From: RGIG3513 sp045658985
GTDB lineage: Bacteria > Bacillota > Clostridia > Oscillospirales > Butyricicoccaceae
Length of the DNA stretch: 64,000 nucleotides
NCBI GenBank assembly: GCA_045658985.1
Contig: JAZOWC010000038.1
Coordinates: 1-64,000 of the forward strand
Reading direction: 5' to 3'
In this document: piece by piece, positions 51,027-59,685 of the stretch
Layout of the letters: the number at the start of each line of letters is the position of its first letter
How positions within the stretch are numbered: position 1 is the first letter of the stretch
Program-made: the position numbers and the translations under genes
The notes under the pieces: generated by a model
Databases searched by the model: none
Told to the model about the DNA's origin: nothing
What the model saw: only the letters and a program-made list of their open reading frames with translations

Positions 51027-51041
51027 AATTTACACCTCTGT

Positions 51042-53516
51042 TTAATAGTATGGATTAATGTCAACTGACAATGAAGCTTTTGCGCTCATTGGAGTCATTG
51101 CATATGAATAAAGAATTTTGTCAACAAATGCACGTGTTTCGGAGTTATTCTTTCCCCTGAAGGAGACATTGAATCTGTATTTATTGTTGAGTTTTGAAAT
51201 AGATGGCGTTATAGGGCCCAAGACTGCCCCATCTATGATATTGTGATGGGTTTTGGCGGCTTTGGAAATCGTGGATGTCAATGAACATGCAGATCTGTAA
51301 ACGTCATCTTCATACTCTCCCGTAAGGGTAAACACAAATACGTCGCTGAACGGGGCAACTTTAAGGGCCTGTCTTGCGGCAATCTCATTATCATAGAATG
51401 ATTTGTAATCCTGAACGGCCGCAGTTTGAATAACCGAATTGTCGGGAGAAAAAGTCTGTATAACCGCCCTTCCCGGAGTTTTTCTGCGGCCGGCTCTGCC
51501 GACGACCTGAGTTATCAGTGCGAATGCACGCTCCTGAGCGCGGAAATCTTCGCTGTATATAAACCCGTCACTGTCAAGTACCCCGACCAGTGTAACATTG
51601 TCAAAGTCAAGACCTTTTGCTACCATCTGTGTGCCGAGCAGAATATCACAATCTCCTTCGGCAAAGTCATCGATGAGCTTTTCGTGGCTTGTCCGTCCGA
51701 CTATTGTATCAGCATCCATACGTACTATACGGATGCTAGGGAACAGCTCAGAGAGCTCCTCCTCAACTTTCTGCGTGCCGATACCCTCGTATCTGAGTCT
51801 GACCGATCCACATTGCGGACAGGTTACATAAGATGGCTCTGAATAACCGCAGTGATGGCAGAGCAAACGGTTGTTTTTGGAGTGATATACAAGCGGTACA
51901 CTGCAGTTCTTGCATTCCGGAACGTGTCCGCAGTCAACGCACTGGAGCTTACGTGATGCGCCGCGACGGTTGAGAAACAGTATGGATTTCTGTCCGTTTT
52001 TAAGATTTTCGGATATTTCCCGGGCGAGGTCCGGGCCTATTGTGGAGATATTTCCGTTTTTTACCTGACCGCGCATATCCGAGATGATTACCTTCGGCAA
52101 GGGCATCATATTATATCTCGATGTAAGCTCAACTAAAGATATTTTGCCGATTTTCGCTGACCGGTATGACTCAACAGATGGAGTTGCCGAACCCATAAGT
52201 ACCAGACATTTATGGAATGCAGATCGCAGTTTGGCGATGTCTACAGCGTGATAGCGCGGGGTGTTCTCCGATTTGTAAGTAAACTCCTGCTCCTCGTCGA
52301 TAATGATAATTCCAATGTTCTCGAGAGGCGCAAATATTGCAGAGCGGGTACCAACTACAATTTTCGCTTTTTTCTGCTTGACCCGTTTATATTCATCATG
52401 CCTCTGCGAAGCGGTAAGTCCGCTGTGGATGATTGCTATTTCTTCGCCAAAGTGCATATAGAATCTGCGTACCATCTGAGGAGTCAGGGCAATCTCGGGA
52501 ACAAGCAGAATAGCCGTCCTGCCGCACGTTACTGCATCCTTGATGAGCTTGATGTATATCTCTGTTTTGCCGCTGCCTGTAATGCCGTGAAGCAGGCAAC
52601 CGCGAGGGGTACCATCCATCAGTTGGCGTATTTCCTCATAGGCTTTGCTTTGGGTCGTGTTGAGTGTGATATCCCCTGCCCCGTTAGTCTGTTTGACATC
52701 CGGACGGCGGTATACTTCGGCTTTATAACGATTTATCAGTCCTTTTGAGACAAGTCCCGATATCATATTGACAGTAACACCGGTTAGATAGCATAGCTCG
52801 GCTTCGGGAATTGTGCCGGTCTGCGACAGGCACCTGAGCACCTCAAGTCTGCGTTGAGCAAGCTTACCTTTTGGAAGCACAACCTCTGCTTCTTCGATGG
52901 ATATTGCGGGTTCTACCATGGTGATATACTTGTCACCGATGGGTTTGGAGATATGCTGTTCTGATCTGATGTATCCCAGCTCACGAAGCTCCCGGAGATG
53001 AGAGGCTGCTGTAGTGATTTTGGTGTCTTTTATTACGTCGTTGACCGTGACAGGACGACCTTTGTGATAGATATAATGCAGTATCTCTGCTTTCTTCTTG
53101 GCGTTGCGGAGATTCGGGATGAGGCATTCATACGCTTCATCACCCGGGAGGAATACCTCCGTGTTTTTGCTCCACACACCGGGCGGCAACAATGCATTGG
53201 CCGCATCAAAAAAAGTACAGAAATATCTGTTCTTCATAAAAGCGGCGATCTGCATATCCTCGTAGGACAGCATTATATCATCGTTAAATACCGTAGACAG
53301 ATATTTTAGTTTTGTGCAGGATTCTTCCTGCATATAATCCAGCTCAATAACAATGCCGTGGGCTTGTTTGTTATTCTTGCCAAACGGCACAATGACCCGC
53401 TGACCTACTGCAATGATTTTGCTGCAGTCAGCGGGTACAATGTATGAATACAGCTTGTCTATGGACATTACTGCCGAAGACACTGCAACTTTTGCTATAA
53501 GCCGGTTTGAATCCAT
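51042..53516 (-). CDS. priA: Primosomal replication restart helicase PriA
   Basis: DNA helicase that reloads the replisome at stalled forks. N-terminal DNA-binding domain, Walker A G-I-T-G-S-G-K-T-E-I-Y, the DEAH-like I-D-E-E-Q-E-F, zinc-binding cysteines in two groups (C-V-D-C-G-H-V-P-E-C-K-N-C and C-H-H-C then C-P-Q-C), and helicase motif V/VI in G-T-Q-M-V-A-K-G-L-D-F and Q-V-V-G-R-A-G-R. The start at 53516 (M-D-S-N-R) matches the conserved N-terminus but has no clear ribosome-binding site; an upstream ATG at 53573 inside rpoZ is the alternative. Confidence 0.94.
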   Translation of the reverse strand: MDSNRLIAKVAVSSAVMSIDKLYSYIVPADCSKIIAVGQRVIVPFGKNNKQAHGIVIELDYMQEESCTKLKYLSTVFNDDIMLSYEDMQIAAFMKNRYFCTFFDAANALLPPGVWSKNTEVFLPGDEAYECLIPNLRNAKKKAEILHYIYHKGRPVTVNDVIKDTKITTAASHLRELRELGYIRSEQHISKPIGDKYITMVEPAISIEEAEVVLPKGKLAQRRLEVLRCLSQTGTIPEAELCYLTGVTVNMISGLVSKGLINRYKAEVYRRPDVKQTNGAGDITLNTTQSKAYEEIRQLMDGTPRGCLLHGITGSGKTEIYIKLIKDAVTCGRTAILLVPEIALTPQMVRRFYMHFGEEIAIIHSGLTASQRHDEYKRVKQKKAKIVVGTRSAIFAPLENIGIIIIDEEQEFTYKSENTPRYHAVDIAKLRSAFHKCLVLMGSATPSVESYRSAKIGKISLVELTSRYNMMPLPKVIISDMRGQVKNGNISTIGPDLAREISENLKNGQKSILFLNRRGASRKLQCVDCGHVPECKNCSVPLVYHSKNNRLLCHHCGYSEPSYVTCPQCGSVRLRYEGIGTQKVEEELSELFPSIRIVRMDADTIVGRTSHEKLIDDFAEGDCDILLGTQMVAKGLDFDNVTLVGVLDSDGFIYSEDFRAQERAFALITQVVGRAGRRKTPGRAVIQTFSPDNSVIQTAAVQDYKSFYDNEIAARQALKVAPFSDVFVFTLTGEYEDDVYRSACSLTSTISKAAKTHHNIIDGAVLGPITPSISKLNNKYRFNVSFRGKNNSETRAFVDKILYSYAMTPMSAKASLSVDINPYY

Positions 53517-53535
53517 AGATTGGTATGTAAAATGA

Positions 53536-53790
53536 TCAGGCGTTTTCTTCGGCTGCAGCATATTCTGCGCCATCCTCGGCCATAGCTGCTGCTACATCAG
53601 CAGGGATAACCTCAACTTTGCCGTCGATGATATCATTAAGTGCGAGAGTAACGGGCTTCTCAGAGAGAGAAATTTCTTTTTCTTCTGCGTTGATAGCGAT
53701 ATCACGTGCGCGTTTTGCAGCAATATTGACAAGCATATATCTGTTGTCAATGTGTGTGAGAAGATCTTTCATAGAAGGTGCGAGCATCAT
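53536..53790 (-). CDS. rpoZ: DNA-directed RNA polymerase subunit omega
   Basis: Small subunit that helps RNA polymerase assemble. The family signature is R-Y-M-L-V-N-I-A-A-K-R-A-R-D-I (about 17-31) followed by K-P-V-T-L-A-L-N-D-I. The 84 residues end in an alanine- and glutamate-rich tail. GGAGG lies about 9 bases before two adjacent ATG codons. gmk-rpoZ-priA is the conserved order. Confidence 0.93.
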   Translation of the reverse strand: MMLAPSMKDLLTHIDNRYMLVNIAAKRARDIAINAEEKEISLSEKPVTLALNDIIDGKVEVIPADVAAAMAEDGAEYAAAEENA

Positions 53791-53819
53791 AATAGTAGTC
53801 CTCCGATATAATTAAATAT

Positions 53820-54380
53820 TTATTTTCTGTATGAAAGTATAACTTGAGATAATTCTTTAACTGCGGTATCCAGGTCGTTGTTAACGACAATGTGATCAAA
53901 TTTATCAGCTGCGGCACATTCCTCTTTGGCTTTTGCCAGCCTCATCTGAATGTGTGCTTCATCTTCTGTGCCGCGGCCGCGCAGACGCTGTTCAAGCTCC
54001 TCCATAGAGGGCGGGGCTATAAATATAAAAGCAGCATCCGGACAGTGTTTGCGAACCTGCAAAGCACCCTGAAGCTCGATCTCGAGAACAACGTCACGAC
54101 CCAGATCGGTCTTTTCCAGGATAGGTTTGAGGGGTGTACCGTAGTAGTTACCCGAGTATTGTGCGTATTCGAGAAGCTGATTCTCTGCGATCATGCGCTC
54201 AAAATCAGACTTTGAAACAAAGTAGTATTCCCTGCCGTGCTCCTCACCGGGACGTGGTGCTCGGGTAGTGGCCGAAATAGAATAAAAAATGTTATCGATA
54301 TCGGCAAAAACACGCTTGAGGACGGTACCTTTTCCGGTTCCGCTTGGACCGGTAATAACAAAAAGCTTGCCTTTATTCAT
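53820..54380 (-). CDS. gmk: Guanylate kinase
   Basis: Converts GMP to GDP with ATP. P-loop G-P-S-G-T-G-K-G-T (about 11-19), the GMP-binding S-A-T-T-R-A-P-R-P-G-E and E-H-G-R-E-Y-Y-F-V, and later V-L-E-I-E-L-Q-G-A. 186 residues from ATG 54380. It overlaps remA by 8 bases. Confidence 0.96.
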   Translation of the reverse strand: MNKGKLFVITGPSGTGKGTVLKRVFADIDNIFYSISATTRAPRPGEEHGREYYFVSKSDFERMIAENQLLEYAQYSGNYYGTPLKPILEKTDLGRDVVLEIELQGALQVRKHCPDAAFIFIAPPSMEELEQRLRGRGTEDEAHIQMRLAKAKEECAAADKFDHIVVNNDLDTAVKELSQVILSYRK

Positions 54381-54639
54381 CGTTATCCTCCACATCATCC
54401 TCATAGTCGGTGCTGAGTCTGTTTGCAATGGTTTCGGGCTGGACGGGAGAAAGAATAACATGTCCCGAATCCGTCATGATAACTGCCCTGCTGCGTCTGC
54501 CGTATGTGGCATCAACGAGCATGTTGACCTCACGGGATTTTGTAATAATGCGCTTGATGGGAGCCGATTCGGGGCTGACAATGGCAACTATACGGTTGAC
54601 AGATACCATATTGCCGAAGCCGATATTTATCAATCTCAT
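54373..54639 (-). CDS. remA: RemA/DUF370 family DNA-binding regulator
   Basis: An 88-residue protein of the RemA family, which in Bacillus forms ring-shaped DNA-binding oligomers and activates biofilm matrix and osmoprotection genes. The pattern I-N-I-G-F-G-N-M-V, then I-V-A-I-V-S-P-E-S-A-P-I-K-R, D-A-T-Y-G-R-R-S-R and V-I-L-S matches well. It ends in an acidic tail. The conserved order yicC-remA-gmk-rpoZ is present. Its targets here cannot be told. Confidence 0.93.
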   Translation of the reverse strand: MRLINIGFGNMVSVNRIVAIVSPESAPIKRIITKSREVNMLVDATYGRRSRAVIMTDSGHVILSPVQPETIANRLSTDYEDDVEDNDE

Positions 54640-54651
54640 AAACAGTGCTCC

Positions 54652-55530
54652 TTACTCAAGATTCTGAATCTGTTCGCGGATTTTTTCTATCTCGGCTTTG
54701 ATATCAACAACAGTCTTTGTGATGGGATAGTCGCTGGCTTTTGAGCCGATGGTATTAGCCTCGCGGTTGATCTCCTGAACGAGGAAATCAAGCTTTCTGC
54801 CCGAAGGTACGTTGCCGTTGATCATATTGTTAAGCTGTTTGAGGTGGCTCCGGAGTCTGACTATCTCTTCGGTAACCGATACCTTGTCCGCAAACAATGC
54901 GGCCTCTGTGAGTATACGCTGCTCGGCGATCTCTGTGTCACCGAGTATCTCGGTCATACGCTGAGCAATACGTTTTCTGTATTCCTCCACAGAATCGGGA
55001 GAGCGGTTTTCGACAAAGTCCACCATATCCGAAATAAGGCCTGCTCTGTACAGAATATCCTGACACAGTCTGTGGCCTTCTTCCTGTCTGACTGCGTCAT
55101 ATGCATCGAGTGCTATTTCCAAAGCTTCCATTACCTGTGCGGTAATCTCATCTGTATCAGGCTCGTCCTTATCGATGAGAAGTGCATCGGGCAGACGCAG
55201 TACGGCAGAAGCGGTCAGGTCGTTGGATATGCCGTATTTTTCAGCAGCTTCTTTGGCTGCGTTCAGATAACCGTCGACAATGGGATTGTTGAGAGATATC
55301 TTGATGGAGTTATCCTCTTTGTCCTTGATGCCTATATAGACATCGGCTTTACCGCGGGCAATGACCTGAGTGATCTTCTTTTTTGCGGGATCCTCGAGGA
55401 AGGAGAATACGCGGGGTGTTTTGACCGTGAGATCCAGATATCTGTGATTTATAGAGTGTATCTCAACAGTGATTTGTCTCTTGTCGTTTTCGGCTACGTG
55501 TCTGCCGTATCCTGTCATACTTTTAAGCAT
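54652..55530 (-). CDS. yicC: YicC/YloC family endoribonuclease
   Basis: A 292-residue cytoplasmic protein beginning L-K-S-M-T-G-Y-G-R, the hallmark of the YicC family, with S-I-N-H-R-Y-L-D-L and, at the C-terminus, G-R-K-L-D-F-L-V-Q-E-I-N-R-E-A-N-T-I-G-S-K, the conserved block. E. coli YicC degrades the small RNA RyhB; a role in RNA turnover is likely here as well. It is 12 bases before remA. Confidence 0.94.
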   Translation of the reverse strand: MLKSMTGYGRHVAENDKRQITVEIHSINHRYLDLTVKTPRVFSFLEDPAKKKITQVIARGKADVYIGIKDKEDNSIKISLNNPIVDGYLNAAKEAAEKYGISNDLTASAVLRLPDALLIDKDEPDTDEITAQVMEALEIALDAYDAVRQEEGHRLCQDILYRAGLISDMVDFVENRSPDSVEEYRKRIAQRMTEILGDTEIAEQRILTEAALFADKVSVTEEIVRLRSHLKQLNNMINGNVPSGRKLDFLVQEINREANTIGSKASDYPITKTVVDIKAEIEKIREQIQNLE

Positions 55531-55534
55531 ATAG

Positions 55535-55948
55535 TCACCTCAGTTTGTGAGTAATTGTAAATGTGATGGATTTCTTTTTTGATTCGTGGCTGTAGATAAA
55601 CTTGCATATAAACAGTCCCGCAACCAGCGAAAGCATAGAAGCCAGTATCCTGTATCCCTCCGACAAAGCCGATGCGGCAAAATATCCCACACCCATCAGC
55701 ACCAGAGGCAATACGTACACCGCAGCGGCGCCCTTGAGAACTTTTGCTGTGGAGGTCTGTACAAGTACCATATCTCCTACTTCGGCCTCGATGGGATTCA
55801 AAGCTTCGACGGACATTTTTTCCTCGGGGTGATGTGATGAGCAGCCTTTGCATTTGTCGCAGTCTGCGCTGCATGCGGCTTTGCGGACTACCTCGATCTC
55901 TGCCTTGCCGCCGGGAAGTATCTTTTTTACAACAGCGTTCTGATTCAT
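55535..55948 (-). CDS. rseC: RseC/MucC family protein (SoxR-reducing system)
   Basis: A 137-residue membrane protein with the RseC cysteine cluster near the N-terminus (C-S-A-D-C-D-K-C-K-G-C, about 26-36), a short beta domain, and two membrane helices (about 75-93 and 99-118). RseC family members work with or regulate Rsx/Rnf complexes in several bacteria, and this genome has an Rnf complex about 42 kb away. The gene is only 5 bases from yicC, well inside the long operon, unlike the rnf-linked copies. Confidence 0.9.
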   Translation of the reverse strand: MNQNAVVKKILPGGKAEIEVVRKAACSADCDKCKGCSSHHPEEKMSVEALNPIEAEVGDMVLVQTSTAKVLKGAAAVYVLPLVLMGVGYFAASALSEGYRILASMLSLVAGLFICKFIYSHESKKKSITFTITHKLR

Positions 55949-55959
55949 ATATTACCTCG

Positions 55960-57546
55960 TTAAATTTTGTACATCCTGAGTATTGCCGATGCGGCACGAA
56001 TACCGTCTACAGCGGCACTCATTATTCCGCCGGCATATCCTGCGCCCTCTCCGCAAGGAATAACTCCCTGCAGCTTCAGCGAATGCATATCAATGCCTCT
56101 GGTTATACGTACGGGAGATGACGTGCGTGTTTCCACTCCTGTAAATACCGCATCTTTACTGCCGAAGCAGGCAAGCTTTCTTGCAAACTGAGGCATGGAG
56201 GCTCGGATTGTATCGGTTACAAAACCCGGAAGCCATGCGCCGAAATCGGTCGGCTTGACGCCTATGGGATAAGTAGGATGAATATTTTTGGGCAGATTAC
56301 CGCGCTTTCCGTTCATAAAGTCGCCTACCGTCTGCACAGGCGCCGAGTAATTTCTGCCGCCCTCGATATATGCGCGGTGTTCCAGCTCTCGCTGGAACTC
56401 TATGCCGGCCAACGGAGAATCTGATGAAAAATCCGAAGGCAACACCGAAACACAGATAGCAGAGTTGGCATTATTGCCCGAACGGCTGTGGTAACTCATA
56501 CCGTTGGTTACAACGCCTTCTTCTTCGCTGGCAGCTGCAATAACAAATCCGCCGGGACACATACAGAATGAATAACATCCTCGGTCAAAAGGTTTGGCTG
56601 ACAGATTATACTCTGCCTGAGGAAGATCGGGCAGGTGCATATGTTTGCCGAAAACCGAGTAATTAAGCTCGCTCTGCGAATGCTCAACACGCAGACCTAC
56701 AGAAAAAGCTTTTGGCTCGATTACAAAATCGTTTTGATAGAGCATTGCAATGGTATCGCGGGCACTGTGACCTACAGCCAAAACAGCAATGTCGGTATCT
56801 ATCGTGCCGTTGGGAGTAACTACACCGTTGAGCCGACCGTTTGAATACCGCAGTCCTGTCATAGGTGTGTCAAAACAAACTTTGCCGCCGAGAGCATCTA
56901 TCCTGCTGCGTATGGATACTACGATATTCTTGAGGAGATCGGTGCCGATGTGAGGTTTAGCAAGCCTGAGGATTTTTTCGGGTGCTCCGTGCTTTTTGAG
57001 CTCATCGAGCACAATGAGACAGAGCGGATCGTTGATTCTTGTGGTAAGCTTGCCGTCCGAATAGGCTCCGGCACCACCCTCGCCGAATTGTATATTGGAG
57101 CATGGATCGAGCTTGCCGCCGCCAAAAAAGTTCTGAATTGTTTTGTCGCGCTCGTCCATCCTCGAACCGCGCTCTATGACAATGGGACGAAAGCCGTTTT
57201 CGGCAAGAATCAGTGCTGCAAACATGCCTGCCGGGCCGAAACCAACGACAACGGGAGGCGCGGTTATCTTATTACTGCCTGTTGCTGTAGGAAAGGCGGC
57301 ATTGGGTTTGAAATAAATATTGGGATTACCGTCGGCGAGTTTTTGCTCAACAGCGCAGGAACAGTGATCAAACTCTACAGAATAGAGTTTGGATATTGTG
57401 CCGTGCCTCAGATCTATTGATTCTCTGTATATACCGGAATACACAAGGTCGGCTTTTTTGAAGCCTAACGAACGTGCGGTTTTGGATATTACTTCTTCAT
57501 CGCTGATGCCATATGGCATGCGGATATTTGAAACTATTATACTCAT
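55960..57546 (-). CDS. FAD-dependent dehydrogenase (COG2509-type)
   Basis: A flavoprotein of 528 residues. The N-terminal domain of about 90 residues precedes the FAD-binding motif V-V-G-F-G-P-A-G-M-F-A-A (about 99-110), then I-E-R-G, the F-G-E-G-G-A-G-A-Y-S-D-G-K-L-T segment and a final G-E-G-A-G-Y-A-G-G-I. The substrate is not known; these proteins are widespread in Clostridia and Bacteroidetes. It overlaps cdaR by four bases and is 11 bases from rseC. Confidence 0.9.
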   Translation of the reverse strand: MSIIVSNIRMPYGISDEEVISKTARSLGFKKADLVYSGIYRESIDLRHGTISKLYSVEFDHCSCAVEQKLADGNPNIYFKPNAAFPTATGSNKITAPPVVVGFGPAGMFAALILAENGFRPIVIERGSRMDERDKTIQNFFGGGKLDPCSNIQFGEGGAGAYSDGKLTTRINDPLCLIVLDELKKHGAPEKILRLAKPHIGTDLLKNIVVSIRSRIDALGGKVCFDTPMTGLRYSNGRLNGVVTPNGTIDTDIAVLAVGHSARDTIAMLYQNDFVIEPKAFSVGLRVEHSQSELNYSVFGKHMHLPDLPQAEYNLSAKPFDRGCYSFCMCPGGFVIAAASEEEGVVTNGMSYHSRSGNNANSAICVSVLPSDFSSDSPLAGIEFQRELEHRAYIEGGRNYSAPVQTVGDFMNGKRGNLPKNIHPTYPIGVKPTDFGAWLPGFVTDTIRASMPQFARKLACFGSKDAVFTGVETRTSSPVRITRGIDMHSLKLQGVIPCGEGAGYAGGIMSAAVDGIRAASAILRMYKI

Positions 57547-58778
57547 TCTGCGGTGTTTGTGTCGGTGTCGCTCCGGCGTACAACAGGCAAAGTATACATG
57601 CCTATAACGGAAATATCCTGATGCTTACAGATGACCTCCAACGAAACGGTGGCAGTCACGCCTGAGTCACTGTCCGATATGCTGATGGGCTTAACAATAA
57701 AATCTGTATTAAGAACCTTGTTGACTACATTTTCTTTGCCGAATATTTCCACTGTAATGCCCGAGCCGGTGAGATAGGAGTATCCCTCTACAGGTTCAAA
57801 AACATCGGAGGAAACAACTATTTTTGCATAATCATATCCATCGGGATCTAGACTGACGGAGACTGTCTCGATGTTATCATCGGTCATCAGACCGTCGGGA
57901 AGAGCAAATGGAAAATCAAGGGTCTGCTGATGAGACAGAACAGCAGTCCTGAGATTGATGGATGCGACGGAAATCTTGTTGAGAGGTCCGACGACATCGG
58001 GGTCGCCCATAACCTGTATGGTCTGGGGATTTACTTTAACGTCGATTATATTTTCTGCAAACATTCCCTCGGAAATAACGTTAACCGTAAGAGGGACGGT
58101 CTTGGTCTGCATAATGTGAGTATCAACCAAGATCGCAGGTGTATCAACCGTAATACCGTCAACCTCAAGCACACTCCCCTGCTTGTTCAGGAAAGAATAT
58201 GACATAGTCTTCTGCTGGGATTTGCGTACGTTACTGAGGTCAAAGTTCACGACAACCTGGTCGATATGATCAAGATGACTGCTGGGACCTTTGACGATTA
58301 CAGCATCGGGAGACAGTGTATAGTCGTGCATTACGAATCCGTCAGGCAGTTTACCGTTGAATTTGATGGAGGCGGGAACTGTTTTGGAAGAAATATGGTC
58401 AATGACAACACTGATCTGCGAGGGAGTTTTTGCAACAATGCTGACATCGGGTACCTCGATATTGTAGCTGAGATTGTATGTACCGGGAACCGTAATGGAT
58501 GCCACGCTGGCGCTGATCTTGAAGCTGTCTGCCTCAAGAAGAACGATCTTGTCGCGCTTTCCTCTCACCTTGACATCAGCAGTTTCGTTGCCTCCGCTGA
58601 CTATCGCCAGTCCGTTGGCGGTGAGCTGCTCAATATCGGTAATCTGAACGTCGATATTCTTGAATCTGGCATCCATATCGGGGTTAAGCTGGGATACAAC
58701 AAAAAACCATATCAGCACAGCAATAAACAGAGACAGGACCCAGGTGAGGATATTGTATTTTTTGAGCCAGGCTTTCAT
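57543..58778 (-). CDS. cdaR: CdaR/YbbR domain protein, c-di-AMP cyclase regulator
   Basis: A 411-residue protein with one N-terminal membrane helix (about 11-29) and extracellular YbbR repeats of about 85 residues (at least three or four; L-T-V-N-V and K-V-R-G-K-R-D are typical turns). CdaR binds and tunes the cyclase CdaA. The gene overlaps cdaA by four bases, as usual. The next usual gene, glmM, is missing from this place. Confidence 0.93.
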   Translation of the reverse strand: MKAWLKKYNILTWVLSLFIAVLIWFFVVSQLNPDMDARFKNIDVQITDIEQLTANGLAIVSGGNETADVKVRGKRDKIVLLEADSFKISASVASITVPGTYNLSYNIEVPDVSIVAKTPSQISVVIDHISSKTVPASIKFNGKLPDGFVMHDYTLSPDAVIVKGPSSHLDHIDQVVVNFDLSNVRKSQQKTMSYSFLNKQGSVLEVDGITVDTPAILVDTHIMQTKTVPLTVNVISEGMFAENIIDVKVNPQTIQVMGDPDVVGPLNKISVASINLRTAVLSHQQTLDFPFALPDGLMTDDNIETVSVSLDPDGYDYAKIVVSSDVFEPVEGYSYLTGSGITVEIFGKENVVNKVLNTDFIVKPISISDSDSGVTATVSLEVICKHQDISVIGMYTLPVVRRSDTDTNTAE

Positions 58779-59626
58779 TTCTTTTTCAATCCCTTCATCC
58801 AGTCGATTATGCTGGCTTTTTGTTCTGTGTCGGTTTTGGGCAACAGTTGATCACATAATATTTTCTCAAGATTCTCCGGAGAAAGGCGACGTTTGAGTAC
58901 TCCGCCGCTGGCAAGAGAAATATAGCCGTTTTCCTCGGAAACAACGAGAGAAATTGAATCATATGCTTCACTCATTCCCAAAGCAGCTCGGTGACGTGTA
59001 CCCAGCTCTTTGCTGATGTTGAGATTGGCAGAAAGAGGAAGAATACAGCCTGCTGCACGGATGCGGCCTCCGGTAACGATAACCGCACCGTCATGCAGCG
59101 GAGATTTGGGATAAAAAATATTCTTGATCAACTCTGCGCTGGTTTCCGCATTGATAGCTGTACCCGAGTTAGCAACGGATGTCACGTTATCTTCGCGCTG
59201 AAATACGATCAATGCTCCTGTTCGGGATGCTGACATGGCAGAGGCAGCCTCCACGATATTTGCAATAGCAAGCCTGAGTGTATGATTGTCATCCTTTTCC
59301 TGAGATCTGAAAAGCTTAAGGTGGTGGGTGGTGCCGAACTTGTGGAGAATATTACGCAGCTCCGGCTGAAAAAGTATGACAACAGCAAGGATTCCTATCT
59401 GGAAAATAGAAGTAAGCAAATAGTTGATGATATTAAGTCGCAAAAAATCGGAGATCAGCAGGGCGCCGAATAATACAAGGACACCCTTGAGCAGATACTC
59501 TGCCGTAGTACCCTTGACAAGTTTGAGAATATAGAAAATCAGTGCCGCTACCAAAATGATGTCTATTACATCAAAAACAGTGATCAAACGCAAATGCTGC
59601 CAAATATAATCCAACACTTTTCGCAT
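58775..59626 (-). CDS. cdaA: Diadenylate cyclase CdaA
   Basis: Makes cyclic di-AMP from two ATP. Three N-terminal membrane helices (about 15-85) precede the DAC domain with the catalytic D-G-A in S-P-L-H-D-G-A-V and the R-H-R-A-A-L-G motif. 283 residues from the ATG at 59626; an in-frame TTG nine bases upstream lacks a ribosome-binding site. It is the first gene of the long minus-strand operon and has its own promoter. Confidence 0.95.
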   Translation of the reverse strand: MRKVLDYIWQHLRLITVFDVIDIILVAALIFYILKLVKGTTAEYLLKGVLVLFGALLISDFLRLNIINYLLTSIFQIGILAVVILFQPELRNILHKFGTTHHLKLFRSQEKDDNHTLRLAIANIVEAASAMSASRTGALIVFQREDNVTSVANSGTAINAETSAELIKNIFYPKSPLHDGAVIVTGGRIRAAGCILPLSANLNISKELGTRHRAALGMSEAYDSISLVVSEENGYISLASGGVLKRRLSPENLEKILCDQLLPKTDTEQKASIIDWMKGLKKK

Positions 59627-59656
59627 ACCTTCCAACTTAATTTTTTACTTATATTA

Positions 59657-59685
59657 ATAATAGCAGAAAAACCTAATATTTTCAA
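59657..59685 (-). promoter_or_regulatory. Sigma-A-type promoter of the cdaA operon
   Basis: On the minus strand TTGAAA (59685-59680), 17 bases, TATTAT (59662-59657). The cdaA start codon is 31 bases after the -10. Confidence 0.75.
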
